The notes: generated by a model not told the origin, from the letters alone. Shown: positions 26,867 to 36,165, numbered from the stretch's first letter. The stretch: 64,000 nt of DNA from Bradyrhizobium sp. Tv2a-2 (GCF_000472425.1 NZ_AXAI01000007.1:124001-188000), one strand, 5' to 3'. Program-made: numbers and translations.

Positions 26867-26978
26867 GGGCTCACACTTCACACCGGAGAGGGAGGGAACC
26901 CGACGGCGTCGCCGCAGGGCCTACGAGCTACGCAACGCAACAAACTAAACATTTTCAACAGCTTTGCGCTACCGTTTT

Positions 26979-27027
26979 GTGCAGCACGGTTAATCCAGGG
27001 GCATTTTTTATTGCGCAGCATGGCTGC
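26979..27027. promoter_or_regulatory. Candidate PhaR sites in the phaR-phaA gap
   Basis: Two TGC-type palindromes lie in the divergent gap: GTGCAGCAC at 26979-26987 and GCAGCATGGCTGC at 27015-27027, the second with perfect five-base arms. PhaR proteins of other alphaproteobacteria bind TGC-rich repeats, so these are reasonable operators, but binding is inferred. The remainder of the gap (26867-27268) shows no gene. Confidence 0.35.
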
Positions 27028-27163
27028 GGCACCTGCCTTCGGCGGCGCAACAAAGCCAGTAGCCGCCGCCCTTTTCGCAGCTTGGTGGCTAGCTCGACGC
27101 CGGCTGCCTGACCGTGCCAAGCCAATTTGAATGCAGTGCAGCCTGAATTGGAGCAGTCGCACA

Positions 27164-27192
27164 TTGACATGCCTCAACGACGTTAACAGGAT
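27164..27192 (+). promoter_or_regulatory. Possible sigma-70 promoter of phaA
   Basis: A perfect TTGACA at 27164-27169 is followed 17 bases later by CAGGAT, a weak -10 match. It lies about 80 bases before the phaA start. The -35 is strong, the -10 is not. Confidence 0.35.
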
Positions 27193-27268
27193 GGGGGTGA
27201 GAGATGGCGCGCCACCCTCAAGCGTTCGCCGCATTTCAAAAAAGACCCTCAAGCGTCAGGAGATGTCC

Positions 27269-28447
27269 ATGTCAGACGATGTCGTCATCGTCAGCGCCGC
27301 CCGCACCCCGGTCGGAAGCTTCAACGGTGCCTTTGCCACCCTTCCCGCCCACGATCTCGGCGCCATCGCCATCAAGGCCGCGCTGGAGCGCGCAGGCGTC
27401 GAGCCGGGCCGTATTTCGGAAGTGATCATGGGCCAGATCCTGACTGCGGCGCAGGGCCAGAATCCGGCCCGCCAGGCGTCGATCTCCGCTGGTATCCCTG
27501 TCGAGAGCCCGGCCTGGGGCGTCAACCAGCTCTGCGGCTCCGGCCTGCGCTCGGTCGCGCTCGGCTACCAGGCGCTGATGAACGGCGATTCCGACATCGT
27601 CGTCGCCGGCGGCCAGGAATCCATGAGCATGGCCCCGCACGCGCAGTACCTGCGCGGTGGCGTCAAGATGGGCGGGCTCGAGTTCGTCGACACCATGATC
27701 AAGGACGGGCTGTGGGACGCCTTCAACGGCTACCACATGGGCAACACCGCCGAGAACGTGGCGCGGCAGTACCAGATCACCCGCGCCCAGCAGGATGAGT
27801 TCGCCGTCGCCTCGCAGCAGAAGGCGGAAGCCGCGCAGAAGGCCGGCAAGTTCAAGGAAGAAATCGTGCCGGTGACGATCAAGACCCGCAAGGGCGACGT
27901 CGTGGTCGACACCGACGAATATCCGCGCCATGGAGCAACGCTGGACGCGATGGCGAAGCTTAAGCCGGCCTTCGAAAAGGACGGCACGGTGACCGCGGGT
28001 TCCGCCTCCGGCATCAATGACGGCGCCGCTGCCGTGGTACTGATGACCGCCAAGCAGGCGGCGAAGGAGGGCAAGAAGCCGATCGCCCGCATCGTCTCCT
28101 GGGCCCAGGCCGGCGTCGACCCCAAGATCATGGGCACCGGTCCCATTCCCGCCTCCCGCGCCGCCCTGAAGAAGGCCGGCTGGACCATCGCCGACCTGGA
28201 TCTGATCGAGGCCAATGAGGCCTTCGCGGCGCAGGCCTGCGCGGTCAACAAGGATCTCGGCTGGGATACGTCGAAGGTGAACGTGAACGGCGGCGCGATT
28301 GCGATCGGCCATCCGATCGGCGCGTCCGGCGCGCGCGTGCTGGTGACGCTCTTGCATGAAATGCAGAAGCGCGACGCCAAGAAGGCCCTGGCCACGCTGT
28401 GCATTGGCGGCGGCATGGGTATCGCCATGTGCGTGGCACGGGACTGA
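27269..28447 (+). CDS. phaA: Acetyl-CoA acetyltransferase (beta-ketothiolase)
   Basis: PhaA condenses two acetyl-CoA to acetoacetyl-CoA, the first step of PHB synthesis. The 392-residue protein has nucleophile Cys89 ([11 protein letters not shown]), the histidine motif GHPIGASG and the second catalytic cysteine in CIGGGMG. The ATG at 27269 is preferred because AGGAG sits six bases before it; an ATG at 27263 abuts that site. A hairpin terminator lies between this gene and phaB, so phaB may also have its own promoter. Function is secure by sequence and context with phaR and phaB. Confidence 0.96.
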   Translation: MSDDVVIVSAARTPVGSFNGAFATLPAHDLGAIAIKAALERAGVEPGRISEVIMGQILTAAQGQNPARQASISAGIPVESPAWGVNQLCGSGLRSVALGYQALMNGDSDIVVAGGQESMSMAPHAQYLRGGVKMGGLEFVDTMIKDGLWDAFNGYHMGNTAENVARQYQITRAQQDEFAVASQQKAEAAQKAGKFKEEIVPVTIKTRKGDVVVDTDEYPRHGATLDAMAKLKPAFEKDGTVTAGSASGINDGAAAVVLMTAKQAAKEGKKPIARIVSWAQAGVDPKIMGTGPIPASRAALKKAGWTIADLDLIEANEAFAAQACAVNKDLGWDTSKVNVNGGAIAIGHPIGASGARVLVTLLHEMQKRDAKKALATLCIGGGMGIAMCVARD

Positions 28448-28592
28448 GAACCCGCCCGGCGCGCGACTGAGGCTCCGCGCGGCACACGACCAAATCACCA
28501 AACCGTGTGCGTGTGCATCGCACGCGGTTAAAAAAAGTTCAGTTGCTGCCGATAAAATTTCCTTCGCACCCGCACAGAGCTGAACTAAAGAC

Positions 28593-28618
28593 AAACGCCC
28601 GGCCATCGCCGGGCGTTT
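28593..28618 (+). terminator. Rho-independent-type hairpin after phaA
   Basis: AAACGCCCGGC and GCCGGGCGTTT make a perfect 11-base stem with a four-base loop, the right arm ending in TTTT. It sits 146 bases after the phaA stop. Confidence 0.75.
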
Positions 28619-28623
28619 TGGTC

Positions 28624-28651
28624 TTGATGTTGGTCAAAGGGCCCGCATAAT
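28624..28651 (+). promoter_or_regulatory. Possible phaB promoter
   Basis: TTGATG at 28624-28629 and CATAAT at 28646-28651 are spaced by 16 bases, just after the phaA terminator and about 70 bases before phaB. This would explain phaB expression despite the terminator. Confidence 0.4.
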
Positions 28652-28718
28652 TTGATCCTAATCAAGAAGAAGCGCTGTCGGCAACGCGCATGAATGGAAA
28701 CGAAGAGAGGGATTCGAC

Positions 28719-29444
28719 ATGGCACGTGTTGCGTTGGTCACTGGAGGCACCCGAGGCATCGGGGCTGCGATCTCGAAAGCGTTGAAGGCTGCGGGCTGCA
28801 CGGTCGCCGCCAGCTACGCCGGCAATGATGCGGCTGCGGAGAAGTTCAAGACGGAGACCGGCATTGCCGTCTACAAATGGGACGTCGCCTCGTTCGACGC
28901 TTGTGCCGCTGGTGTGAAGAAGGTCGAAGCGGAGATCGGTCCCGTCGACGTGCTCGTCAACAACGCCGGCATCACCAAGGACGGCGCCTTCCACAAGATG
29001 ACGGTCGAGCAGTGGAATGCGGTGATCAACACCAATCTCGGCTCGCTCTTCAATATGACGCGTCAGGTGATCGAAGGCATGCGCGCCCGAAAGTTCGGCC
29101 GCGTCATCAACATCTCCTCGATCAACGGCCAGAAAGGCCAGTTCGGCCAGTGCAACTATTCCGCGGCGAAGGCCGGCGAGGTCGGCTTCACCAAGGCGCT
29201 CGCGCTGGAGAACGCCAAGGCCGGCATCACCGTGAACGCGATCTGCCCGGGCTATATCAACACCGAGATGGTGCAGGCGGTGCCGAAGGACGTGCTGGAC
29301 AAATCCATCCTGCCGCTGATCCCGGTCGGCCGGCTCGGCGAGCCCGAAGAAATCGCTCGCGCGGTCGTCTTCCTCGCAGCCGACGACGCCGGCGCCATCA
29401 CCGGCTCGACACTGACCATCAACGGCGGTCAATACATGGTGTGA
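28719..29444 (+). CDS. phaB: Acetoacetyl-CoA reductase
   Basis: PhaB reduces acetoacetyl-CoA to (R)-3-hydroxybutyryl-CoA with NADPH, supplying the PHB synthase monomer. The 241-residue short-chain dehydrogenase has the cofactor motif TGGTRGIG (8-15), NNAG (81-84), serine in INISSING and the YSAAK catalytic pair Tyr147 and Lys151. The sequence GQFGQCNYSAAKAGEVGF is characteristic of PhaB rather than FabG. The PHB synthase phaC is not in this window, as in other rhizobia where it is unlinked. Confidence 0.95.
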   Translation: MARVALVTGGTRGIGAAISKALKAAGCTVAASYAGNDAAAEKFKTETGIAVYKWDVASFDACAAGVKKVEAEIGPVDVLVNNAGITKDGAFHKMTVEQWNAVINTNLGSLFNMTRQVIEGMRARKFGRVINISSINGQKGQFGQCNYSAAKAGEVGFTKALALENAKAGITVNAICPGYINTEMVQAVPKDVLDKSILPLIPVGRLGEPEEIARAVVFLAADDAGAITGSTLTINGGQYMV

Positions 29445-29502
29445 CACGAAGACGCGACGCTGACGGCGTTGCGTTGTCTCACTGAATGCTGCAAGTGATA
29501 CG

Positions 29503-29529
29503 TCATGCCCGGGCCTGTCCCGGGCATGA
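29503..29529. terminator. Hairpin after phaB
   Basis: TCATGCCCGGG and CCCGGGCATGA form a perfect 11-base stem with a five-base loop, 58 bases after phaB. There is no T-tract. It may end phaB transcription or be part of the repeat cluster that follows. Confidence 0.4.
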
Positions 29530-29542
29530 ACGTCTGAGTCCT

Positions 29543-29644
29543 GTCATTCCGGGCCGAGGCGCAGCATCGAACTCTGATGTGCTGTCGCACATCTGAGAAT
29601 CTCGAGATTCCGGCTCTGGTCCTTCGGACCATCCCGGAATGACG
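29543..29644. repeat. Intergenic repeat family C, copy 1
   Basis: Flanked by GTCATTCCGGG and CCCGGAATGAC, with the internal element GAATCTCGAGATTC and a small GGTCCTTCGGACC hairpin. Related copies lie at 45628-45713 and 49199-49296, and a short one at 30568-30609. Confidence 0.85.
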
Positions 29645-29696
29645 GGACTAATCGTGAGTGTCCGGGCAAGCCCGGCCATGACGGAGAATGTTTCCC

Positions 29697-30566
29697 ATGT
29701 CCCCCCGCACCGCGACACTCATCGGCCTGACCGCGATCATGATGTGGTCGCTGCTGTCGGTGATGACGGTTGCGACCGGCAAGATCCCGGCCTTCCAGCT
29801 CGCGGCGATGACGTTTGCGATCGGCGGTGTCGTCGGCTTGTTGACCTGGATCGGCCGGCCGCAAGCGATTGGCGCATTGAAACAGCCGCCAATCGCCTGG
29901 ATCGTGGGCGTCGGCGGACTGTTCGGCTATCACGCGCTGTATTTTCTGGCGCTGCGGTTCGCGCCGCCTGCCGAAGCCGGGCTGTTGAATTATCTCTGGC
30001 CGCTGCTCATCGTGCTGTTCTCGTCGCTGTTGCCGGGCGAGCACCTCGCGCGCCATCACATCATCGGCGCGCTGCTCGGCCTTGCCGGCACGGTGCTCTT
30101 GTTCGCCGGCAACACCGGCAGCTTTGCGCCAGGCCAGGTGCCTGGGCTGATTGCAGCCTTTGTCGCGGCTTTTGTCTGGGCATCCTATTCGGTGATGTCG
30201 CGTCGGCTGAAGGCGGTGCCGACCGACGCGGTCGCCGGCTTTTGCCTGGCTACCGCATTGCTCGCAGCGCTCGTTCACGGGCTCGTCGAGGTCACGGTCT
30301 GGCCGGAGACGCCGCTGCAATGGTGCGCCGTGGTCGGCCTCGGCATCGCGCCGGTGGGGGCCGCGTTCTACGCCTGGGACATTGGCATGAAGCGCGGCGA
30401 TATCCGTGTGCTGGGGGCGGCGTCCTATGCGACGCCGCTGCTGTCGACGATGTTTCTGATTCTCGCCGGATACGCCAAGGCTAGCGCCAACATCGCCGTG
30501 GCCGCAATCCTGATCGCCGGTGGCGGGTTGATTGCGGCGAAGGATATGGTGTTGAAGCGCAAATAA
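29697..30566 (+). CDS. EamA/DMT family transporter
   Basis: A 289-residue inner-membrane transporter with ten hydrophobic segments in two EamA halves (WSLLSVMTVATG early, then WASYSVMSRRLKAV). The motif GYHALYFLALRFAPPAEAGLLNYLWPLL (first part shown) is typical of the YddG/aromatic-amino-acid exporter branch, so export of amino acids is a fair guess. ATG at 29697 has GGAG ten bases upstream; the ATG at 29688 lies too close to that site. It is a separate gene from the similar one at 1850. Confidence 0.88.
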   Translation: MSPRTATLIGLTAIMMWSLLSVMTVATGKIPAFQLAAMTFAIGGVVGLLTWIGRPQAIGALKQPPIAWIVGVGGLFGYHALYFLALRFAPPAEAGLLNYLWPLLIVLFSSLLPGEHLARHHIIGALLGLAGTVLLFAGNTGSFAPGQVPGLIAAFVAAFVWASYSVMSRRLKAVPTDAVAGFCLATALLAALVHGLVEVTVWPETPLQWCAVVGLGIAPVGAAFYAWDIGMKRGDIRVLGAASYATPLLSTMFLILAGYAKASANIAVAAILIAGGGLIAAKDMVLKRK

Positions 30567-30567
30567 C

Positions 30568-30609
30568 CGTCATTCCGGGTTCGCGCAGACGCGCGCCGCG
30601 GAATGACGC
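30568..30609. repeat. Short family C repeat
   Basis: CCGTCATTCCGGGTTCGCGC pairs with GCGCGCCGCGGAATGACG to form a compact hairpin between the transporter and cupin genes, which converge here. It could act as a two-way terminator. Confidence 0.65.
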
Positions 30610-30615
30610 GCGCCC

Positions 30616-31062
30616 TCAAACGCACGTTGACTGTGGGGGCTCCCAGCCTGTCGCGGCGAGCTCCAAGCTCGCAAACTCGAAGCCCGGCGCCACGGTGCAG
30701 CCGACCAGGGTCCAGTCACCGGTGCTCTCCGCGGTCTGCCAGGCCGAGGCCGGCACGATGGCCTGCGGGCGCTCGCCGCTTGCGACATCGGGGCCGAGCC
30801 TGACCATATGCGGCGCGCAGCCCTCATGGGCGATGCGCAGCGTCAGCGGGCTGCCGGCGTAATAATGCCAGACCTCGATCGCATCGATCCTGTGCCATTG
30901 CGATTTCTCGCCGCGTGCCAGCAGAAAGTAGATTGCGGTCGAAGAGGCGCGCCCCAGCGCATCGCTGTGCGCGTCGCGAAACGTCTCGCGGTAGTGGCCG
31001 CCTTCCGGGTGCGGTCGCAATTCGAGGCGTGCAATGATGTCGGCTGCGGTCAGCTGTTGCAT
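30616..31062 (-). CDS. DUF985 cupin protein
   Basis: A 148-residue single-domain cupin. The DUF985 opening LELRPHPEGGHYRETFRD and the core WHRIDAIEVWHYYAGSPL, with a metal-type histidine and glutamate set, identify the family; the strand AIVPASAWQTAES follows. Members are small metal-binding proteins of unknown catalytic role, sometimes sugar epimerase-like. The start codon shares one base with the gloB stop (TGATG), so the two are translationally coupled. Confidence 0.9.
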   Translation of the reverse strand: MQQLTAADIIARLELRPHPEGGHYRETFRDAHSDALGRASSTAIYFLLARGEKSQWHRIDAIEVWHYYAGSPLTLRIAHEGCAPHMVRLGPDVASGERPQAIVPASAWQTAESTGDWTLVGCTVAPGFEFASLELAATGWEPPQSTCV

Positions 31063-31829
31063 CAGGACTTGTTCTTGCGTTCGCGCAATTCGCCGAACAC
31101 CTTGGCGGCATCAGCGCCCTTCATATGCAGCCGCGCCGCAACGTCGGGATCGTCGGCGCGCAGGAACACGTTGGCCGCCTTCTCCTGTCCCAGCAGCACG
31201 GGAATGGTCGGCCTGTTGTCGGCGCGCAGCCGCGTTACTTCTTCTGCGCGCGCCTTCAGCGCGGCATTATCGGGATCGATGGTGAGCGCGAACCTGACAT
31301 TGGAGGCGGTGTATTCATGGCCACAATAGAGGCGAAAATCATCGGGCAGCGCGCGCAGCTTCAGAAGCGAGTCCCACATCATGGGGTGGGTGCCTTCGAA
31401 CACCCGCCCGCATCCGATCGAGAACAGCGTGTCGGCGGCGAACAGCGCCTTGTCGTTATCGAACACGTAGGAGATGTGGTCGAGCGTGTGGCCCGGCGTC
31501 TCCAGCACCCGCGCGAGCAGATCGCCGACCTTCACAACATCGGCATTGGCGACGCGCAGGTCGACATTGGCGATCTTGCTGGTCTTGTCGTGCGGCGCGA
31601 TGACACGGCAGCCATAGCGCTGCTTCAACTCGGAGACGCCGCCCACATGATCGCCATGGTGATGGGTGATCAGGATGTCGGTGAGCTTCCACCCCTCTCG
31701 CTCCAATTCCCTGATGATGGGAGCGGCTTCGGGCGCGTCGATCGAGGCGGTCGCGCCGCTTGCGCTATCGTGGACCAGATAACCGAAATTGTCTGTCAAG
31801 CAGGTGAAGACGCGGATGTCGGCGGCCAT
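31062..31829 (-). CDS. gloB: Hydroxyacylglutathione hydrolase (glyoxalase II)
   Basis: Glyoxalase II hydrolyses S-lactoylglutathione to lactate and glutathione, the second step of methylglyoxal detoxification. The 255-residue metallo-beta-lactamase-fold enzyme has the binuclear metal motif THHHGDH (55-61), TPGHTLDHISY and LYCGHEYTASN, and a C-terminal glutathione-binding domain. It is followed by the coupled DUF985 gene and is divergent from a methyltransferase gene, with 120 bases between. Confidence 0.95.
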   Translation of the reverse strand: MAADIRVFTCLTDNFGYLVHDSASGATASIDAPEAAPIIRELEREGWKLTDILITHHHGDHVGGVSELKQRYGCRVIAPHDKTSKIANVDLRVANADVVKVGDLLARVLETPGHTLDHISYVFDNDKALFAADTLFSIGCGRVFEGTHPMMWDSLLKLRALPDDFRLYCGHEYTASNVRFALTIDPDNAALKARAEEVTRLRADNRPTIPVLLGQEKAANVFLRADDPDVAARLHMKGADAAKVFGELRERKNKS

Positions 31830-31949
31830 GGATTTTCCTCTGCGAACGGCTCCTTGCCAGACATATGGCGTTAACGGTGATGCGGCAATGCCATTTTTCT
31901 CGAGGCGCGGTAGTCGGCAATGTCTGAAATTACATGTTAAATTGATGTC

Positions 31950-32690
31950 ATGAGCATCGACGTCATCGACCTCCGCGACTTCTATTCGCAGCGACTGGGC
32001 ATCGTGGCGCGGCGATTGATCAACCGCGGCATCCAGGCGCGCTGGCCGACCGCGGAAGGCCAGCGCGTGCTGGGGATCGGCTATCCGACGCCCTATCTGG
32101 GACTTTTTCGTGAAGATTGCGAACGCTGCATCGCCTTCATGCCGGCGGCGCAGGGCGTGCTGAAATGGCCGACCGCGCGTCCGACGCTGGCGGCGCTGGT
32201 CGATGAATTCTCACTGCCGCTGCCGGATGCCGCAGTCGATCGTATCCTCCTTGTCCATGCGCTGGAAATGGCCGACGATCCAGCAAGCCTGCTCCGCGAG
32301 GTTTGGCGGGTGCTGGCGCCGTCGGGGCGGGTGATTGCTGTCGTTCCAAACCGGCGCGGGGTATGGACGCGGACCGATAACACGCCATTCGGTCACGGCC
32401 GGCCCTATTCGCGCTCACAGATCACACAGTTGTTGCGGCAGACCTGGTTTACGCCGACGGCGTGGGGCGAGGCGCTGTTCATGCCGCCGCTTGCAGGCGG
32501 CTGGTTCCTGCGCTCGGCTTTGGTGTGGGAGCGTGCAGGCGCGTCGCTCTCGCTGCCTTTCGCGGGCGTTCACATCGTGGAAGCGACCAAGCAGGTCTAT
32601 CGCGTCATCCCTGCGCCGCGCGAACGCACGCGACTGATTCCGGCGCTGAAGCCGGTACTGGTGCCGTCATCGACGGCGACAAGGCGATGA
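31950..32690 (+). CDS. SAM-dependent methyltransferase
   Basis: A 246-residue class I methyltransferase of the Methyltransf_11 type. The SAM site is atypical: RVLGIGYPTPYLGLF replaces the common DxGxGxG. The post-motif region LPDAAVDRILLVHALEMADDPASLLREVWRVLAPSGR is canonical in its later part. Family members are regularly found beside gloB in Hyphomicrobiales; the substrate is unknown. It is divergent from gloB. Confidence 0.87.
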   Translation: MSIDVIDLRDFYSQRLGIVARRLINRGIQARWPTAEGQRVLGIGYPTPYLGLFREDCERCIAFMPAAQGVLKWPTARPTLAALVDEFSLPLPDAAVDRILLVHALEMADDPASLLREVWRVLAPSGRVIAVVPNRRGVWTRTDNTPFGHGRPYSRSQITQLLRQTWFTPTAWGEALFMPPLAGGWFLRSALVWERAGASLSLPFAGVHIVEATKQVYRVIPAPRERTRLIPALKPVLVPSSTATRR

Positions 32691-32701
32691 ATTGCAGCAA
32701 C

Positions 32702-32805
32702 TAAAGCATGATCCGGAAAAGTGTGTAGCGGTTTTCCGAAAAGATCATGCTCAATCAAAGACCTAAAGCGCGATGACGATTCGACCAAATCTCATTGCGC
32801 TTTAG
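32702..32805. repeat. Intergenic repeat family A, copy 2
   Basis: The unit TAAAGCATGATCCGGAAAA through GATCATGCTCAATCAAAG and AAAGCGCGATGACGATTC to TTGCGCTTTAG matches the copy at 22295-22396 nearly base for base, 11 bases after the methyltransferase stop. Confidence 0.88.
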
Positions 32806-32813
32806 GGCTGCTG

Positions 32814-32856
32814 TTGTCCCGGCTTCCATGCGCAATTGGGCACGAGGCTGGGACAA
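32814..32856. terminator. Hairpin between convergent genes
   Basis: TTGTCCCGGC and GCTGGGACAA pair with one wobble around a 23-base loop. The hairpin is placed between the convergent methyltransferase and DUF4167 genes and could stop transcription from either side. There is no long T-tract. Confidence 0.35.
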
Positions 32857-32876
32857 CAAGCGCAGAGGCCTGAAGC

Positions 32877-33659
32877 TTACTCGCCCGGATTCGCGTCCTC
32901 GCTGGGCGCAGCCTGCTGCGGCTGGGCGACGCCCTCGGAGCGCGGGCCGTGAGGGCGGCGACGCCGCCGCGGATAACGTTCGCCGGCGCCTTCGAAGCTA
33001 CCGCCATTGCCGTTGATCTGCGGCTGCGGGCCGGTGATGAACGAGGGTAGCCGGTCGACACCGCCGTCATCGGCGATCACGGGCTGCGGTTGCGGTTGCT
33101 GATATTGCGGCTGCTGACGATGTTCGCGCTCGCCGCGTTGTTCACGCTCGCCGCGTTGTTCACGCTCGCCGCGATGCTCGCGCGGCTGCTGCTGGTCGCG
33201 CTGATAGGGCTGCTGGCTGTCGCGTTGTTCGCGCGGGCCGTTGTCGCGCTGATAGGGCTGCGACTGCTGCACCGGAACGAAGCCCGGCTCCTGCCCGAAG
33301 CTCGAGAAGCTCTCGCCCTCGTCCTCGTCCTCGCTCATGAGGTCGTCCTGGCGAGGCTGCTGCTGTTGCTGCGGCTGGTTCTGGCGGAATTGCTCCTGGG
33401 CAGCTGCGATCAGGCGGAAATAATGCTCGGCGTGCTGGTAGTAGTTCTCGGCAGCGACGGGATCGCCCGAAGAGCGCGCGTCGCGTGCAAGCTGCAAATA
33501 TTTCTCGGCAATGTGAGAGGCGGTGCCGCGGATCTTGATATCGGGTCCGTTGGATTCATAAACCCGGGTCATCGGGTTCTGGCCGCGCCTGTTATTGTTA
33601 TTATTGTTGTTGTTATTGTTGCGGTTGCGCATCCGCTTGTTGTTCTGACCGTTTCTCAT
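32877..33659 (-). CDS. DUF4167 protein, low-complexity and Asn/Gln/Arg-rich
   Basis: A 260-residue protein. The conserved DUF4167 domain is at about residues 28-85 (TRVYESNGPDIKIRG, AEKYLQLARDARSSGD, AENYYQHAEHYFRLIAAAQ). Before it lies a basic segment with ten consecutive asparagines; after it the protein is disordered and rich in Gln, Arg and Glu, with three DNA-level repeats giving GEREQR units. The family is restricted to alphaproteobacteria and may bind RNA, by analogy with its composition only. The ATG at 33659 is the natural start; the open frame extends upstream without family sequence. Confidence 0.88.
   Translation of the reverse strand: MRNGQNNKRMRNRNNNNNNNNNNRRGQNPMTRVYESNGPDIKIRGTASHIAEKYLQLARDARSSGDPVAAENYYQHAEHYFRLIAAAQEQFRQNQPQQQQQPRQDDLMSEDEDEGESFSSFGQEPGFVPVQQSQPYQRDNGPREQRDSQQPYQRDQQQPREHRGEREQRGEREQRGEREHRQQPQYQQPQPQPVIADDGGVDRLPSFITGPQPQINGNGGSFEGAGERYPRRRRRPHGPRSEGVAQPQQAAPSEDANPGE
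33121..33174. repeat. Three 18-base tandem repeats inside the DUF4167 gene
   Basis: Three units of the form TGTTCRCGCTCGCCGCGW lie head to tail and encode repeated Gly-Glu-Arg-Glu-Gln-Arg on the minus strand. The number of units is likely to vary between strains because the frame is kept. Confidence 0.85.
33591..33620. repeat. Asparagine-codon microsatellite in the DUF4167 gene
   Basis: Ten successive AAC/AAT codons on the minus strand make a 30-base GTT/ATT-type microsatellite within a GC-rich gene. Confidence 0.85.
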
Positions 33660-34139
33660 GTCCTGCCTTTTATTCCAGCCCAGAGTTAGAAGCGTTTCAA
33701 TTGCCGTCTTCACGGTACGTTCGGGTGCAACAACTCGTCTCGATGCGGCACGCACGATTCGGATGCACCGAATCGGGACTGCCGTTCCCATCCGTGCCGA
33801 TGTCGTCCACCATCGCGTGCAACAAAGACGCGTTCCCCACCCGCCGGCCTCAAGCGGCCAGCGAACCACCTAATGTAAAGCCTGCCAAAACAAGCCGAGT
33901 TCTCTTGCGTAAGTTGTCAAGCGCAAATCTGGCTTTCGTTCGCTTTGCGGCCGTAAGCTGCGCAGCTCTCAACGGCTATCGCGCTCAATTCGACCCGCGT
34001 TCTGGAACCTATTGTCAGCGCGGCTCTCGCCCGAACCCTAGCTTTTGCCCGTGTATCTAAGGGGCCTGCGCCGATCTCTATCCGGAACGTAGTCGCTCCG
34101 GACCAATATTCCAAGAGGTTTTTGCGCCTCATTTCGGCT
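33660..34139. other. 480-base gap upstream of DUF4167, no gene seen
   Basis: The gap lies between the DUF4167 start and the prmC stop, both on the minus strand. It presumably holds the DUF4167 promoter. Open frames present on both strands lack recognisable protein sequence. No strong hairpin or palindrome stood out. Confidence 0.5.
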
Positions 34140-35027
34140 TTATCTTGGCATTTTTCGGCCGCCAACCGCCCGCGGAATACCTGCCAGATCGGCTTTCGGG
34201 GGACAGGGGACCGCGAGCCTTGCCGCCGTCATCAATTCTTCAATCTGGCGGCTCTGGTCATAGCCCGCCTCCACAACCAGCGCCCCGCCGTCTCGCAATA
34301 ATTGCACGGCTTGCGGGATCAGAGTGCGGTAGGCATCAAGGCCGTCCGCGCCGCCATCGAGCGCGGCGAGCGGATCGTGCGCCCGCACCTCCTCGGCGAG
34401 ATCGGCAATATCGGCAGAGCGGATATAGGGCGGGTTGGACACCACGAGATCGAACGGGCCCTTCAGCGCGGCTGCGTAGCTGCAGGCGACGAAGCCCGCG
34501 CGCGATGCGAAGCCCAGCGCGGCGGCATTCTGTCCTGCGGTCGCAAGCGCGCCTTCGCTGATATCGGTGCCGACACCAAAGGCCTCGGGTCGTTCCGACA
34601 AAAGCGCCAGGAGAATTGCGCCGGTGCCGGTGCCGATATCGAGAATGCGTGTCGTGCCTCCGGAGGCCGGTCCGTCGCGCAGCATCTGAAGCGCAAGCTC
34701 GACCACCGTCTCGGTATCCGGCCTCGGCACCAGCGTCTCGGCCGAGAGCGTGAATCGTAAGCCCCAAAACTCCTTCTCGCCGAGGATGCGCGACACCGGC
34801 TCGCCGCGTAGACGCCGCGTCGCGAACGTTTCGACCGTCCCCGCTTCGCTTGCCGTAAGTTGCCGCGTGCCCGATGCGATCAGCCCCGTGAGATCGACCT
34901 TGAGCGCCGCGCTCAACAGCAGCCGTGCGTCAAGCTCGGGCGAGCCGAGGTTCGCAGCATCGAAGCGGGCAGCAAGCGCACGGCGGGCGGCATCGACGGT
35001 CTGGCCCGGTTCGCGCGCAGGGCTCAC
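34140..35027 (-). CDS. prmC: Release factor glutamine methyltransferase
   Basis: PrmC methylates the glutamine of the GGQ motif of release factors, which raises termination efficiency. The 295-residue protein has an N-terminal helical domain, the SAM motif [11 protein letters not shown] (128-138) and the substrate motif NPPY (198-201). The start is GTG, and its GTGA overlaps the prfA stop by four bases, so enzyme and substrate are made from one message. Confidence 0.96.
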   Translation of the reverse strand: MSPAREPGQTVDAARRALAARFDAANLGSPELDARLLLSAALKVDLTGLIASGTRQLTASEAGTVETFATRRLRGEPVSRILGEKEFWGLRFTLSAETLVPRPDTETVVELALQMLRDGPASGGTTRILDIGTGTGAILLALLSERPEAFGVGTDISEGALATAGQNAAALGFASRAGFVACSYAAALKGPFDLVVSNPPYIRSADIADLAEEVRAHDPLAALDGGADGLDAYRTLIPQAVQLLRDGGALVVEAGYDQSRQIEELMTAARLAVPCPPKADLAGIPRAVGGRKMPR

Positions 35028-36109
35028 GCTGCTGCGCCCTGCGCAGCGAGCTGGGCGGCCTGATGCTCTGTGGTCAGTGCGTCGATCAATTCGCCCAAGG
35101 CTTCGCCCGATATCACCTGCGGCAGCTTATAGAGCGTCAAATTGATGCGGTGGTCGGTGACGCGCCCCTGCGGGAAGTTATAGGTGCGGATGCGCTCGCT
35201 GCGGTCGCCGGAGCCGACCTTCTCCTTGCGGTCCGCCGAGCGCGCGGCTTCCACGCGCTGGCGCTCGGCGTCGTAGATGCGTGAGCGCAGGATGTTCATG
35301 GCGGACGCCCGGTTCTTGTGCTGGGAGCGGCTGTCCTGCATCGAGACCACGATGCCGGTCGGAATGTGGGTGATGCGGATCGCCGATTCGGTCTTGTTGA
35401 CGTGCTGGCCGCCGGCGCCCTGCGCGCGCATAGTCTCGATCCGCAAATCATCGTTCTTGATCTCGACGTCGACGTCTTCGACCTCCGGCAGCACCGCAAC
35501 CGTTGCCGCGGAGGTGTGAATGCGCCCCTGCGTCTCGGTGTCGGGCACGCGCTGCACCCGGTGCACGCCGGATTCGAATTTCAGTTTCGCAAAGGCGCCG
35601 CGGCCCTTCACCTCGGCGATGATTTCCTTGTAGCCGCCCATGGTGCCGTCGCTCGCCGAGATCACCTCTACCTTCCAGCCCTGCAGGGCGGCGAAACGCT
35701 CATACATGCGGAACAGGTCGCCCGCGAACAGCGCCGCCTCGTCGCCGCCGGTGCCGGCTCGGATTTCCAGCATCACGTTGCGGTCGTCCATGGCGTCCTT
35801 CGGCAACAGCGCGACGCGGATGTTCTGCTCGAGCTCGCCGCGGCGCTCGTTGAGCGTGGCAAGCTCGGCTTCTGCCATGCCGCGCATGTCGGCATCCGTC
35901 GACGGATCGGCGACCAGCGCCTCGGTGTCGGTGAGCTCCTTCACCGTGGCGCGATAGGCTTTCACGGCATCGATCAGCGGGTTGAGCTCGGCAAGCTCGC
36001 GGGTGATCTGCACGTATTTTTCAGAATTGACCTGGCCAAGCAGTTCGTTCTCCAGCGCCGCGTGGTGCGCCAGCAGAACGTCAAGTTTGGCCTCGGGCAG
36101 GGTCGACAT
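35024..36109 (-). CDS. prfA: Peptide chain release factor 1
   Basis: RF1 recognises UAA and UAG and triggers peptide release. The 361-residue protein carries the codon-recognition tripeptide as Pro-Asp-Thr (189-191, PxT class of RF1) and the GGQ motif at 233-235 ([12 protein letters not shown]). The ATG at 36109 gives the normal family length; an upstream in-frame ATG adds an unrelated stretch. It is followed by prmC with a four-base overlap and lies 56 bases after ptsP on the same strand. Confidence 0.97.
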   Translation of the reverse strand: MSTLPEAKLDVLLAHHAALENELLGQVNSEKYVQITRELAELNPLIDAVKAYRATVKELTDTEALVADPSTDADMRGMAEAELATLNERRGELEQNIRVALLPKDAMDDRNVMLEIRAGTGGDEAALFAGDLFRMYERFAALQGWKVEVISASDGTMGGYKEIIAEVKGRGAFAKLKFESGVHRVQRVPDTETQGRIHTSAATVAVLPEVEDVDVEIKNDDLRIETMRAQGAGGQHVNKTESAIRITHIPTGIVVSMQDSRSQHKNRASAMNILRSRIYDAERQRVEAARSADRKEKVGSGDRSERIRTYNFPQGRVTDHRINLTLYKLPQVISGEALGELIDALTTEHQAAQLAAQGAAA

Positions 36110-36165
36110 CGGTTTCGTCTCGGATAGCGGAATGGGAAGCGGCGGGCGGTTCGGCAACGGCCCCG

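Noticed and set aside
27272..28606. Long open frame antisense to phaA
   Set aside because: PhaA is clear on the plus strand with all catalytic residues; the antisense frame has no family sequence.
30568..30609. Hairpin considered as a small RNA gene
   Set aside because: It matches the short form of the family C interspersed repeat and has no promoter-like sequence.
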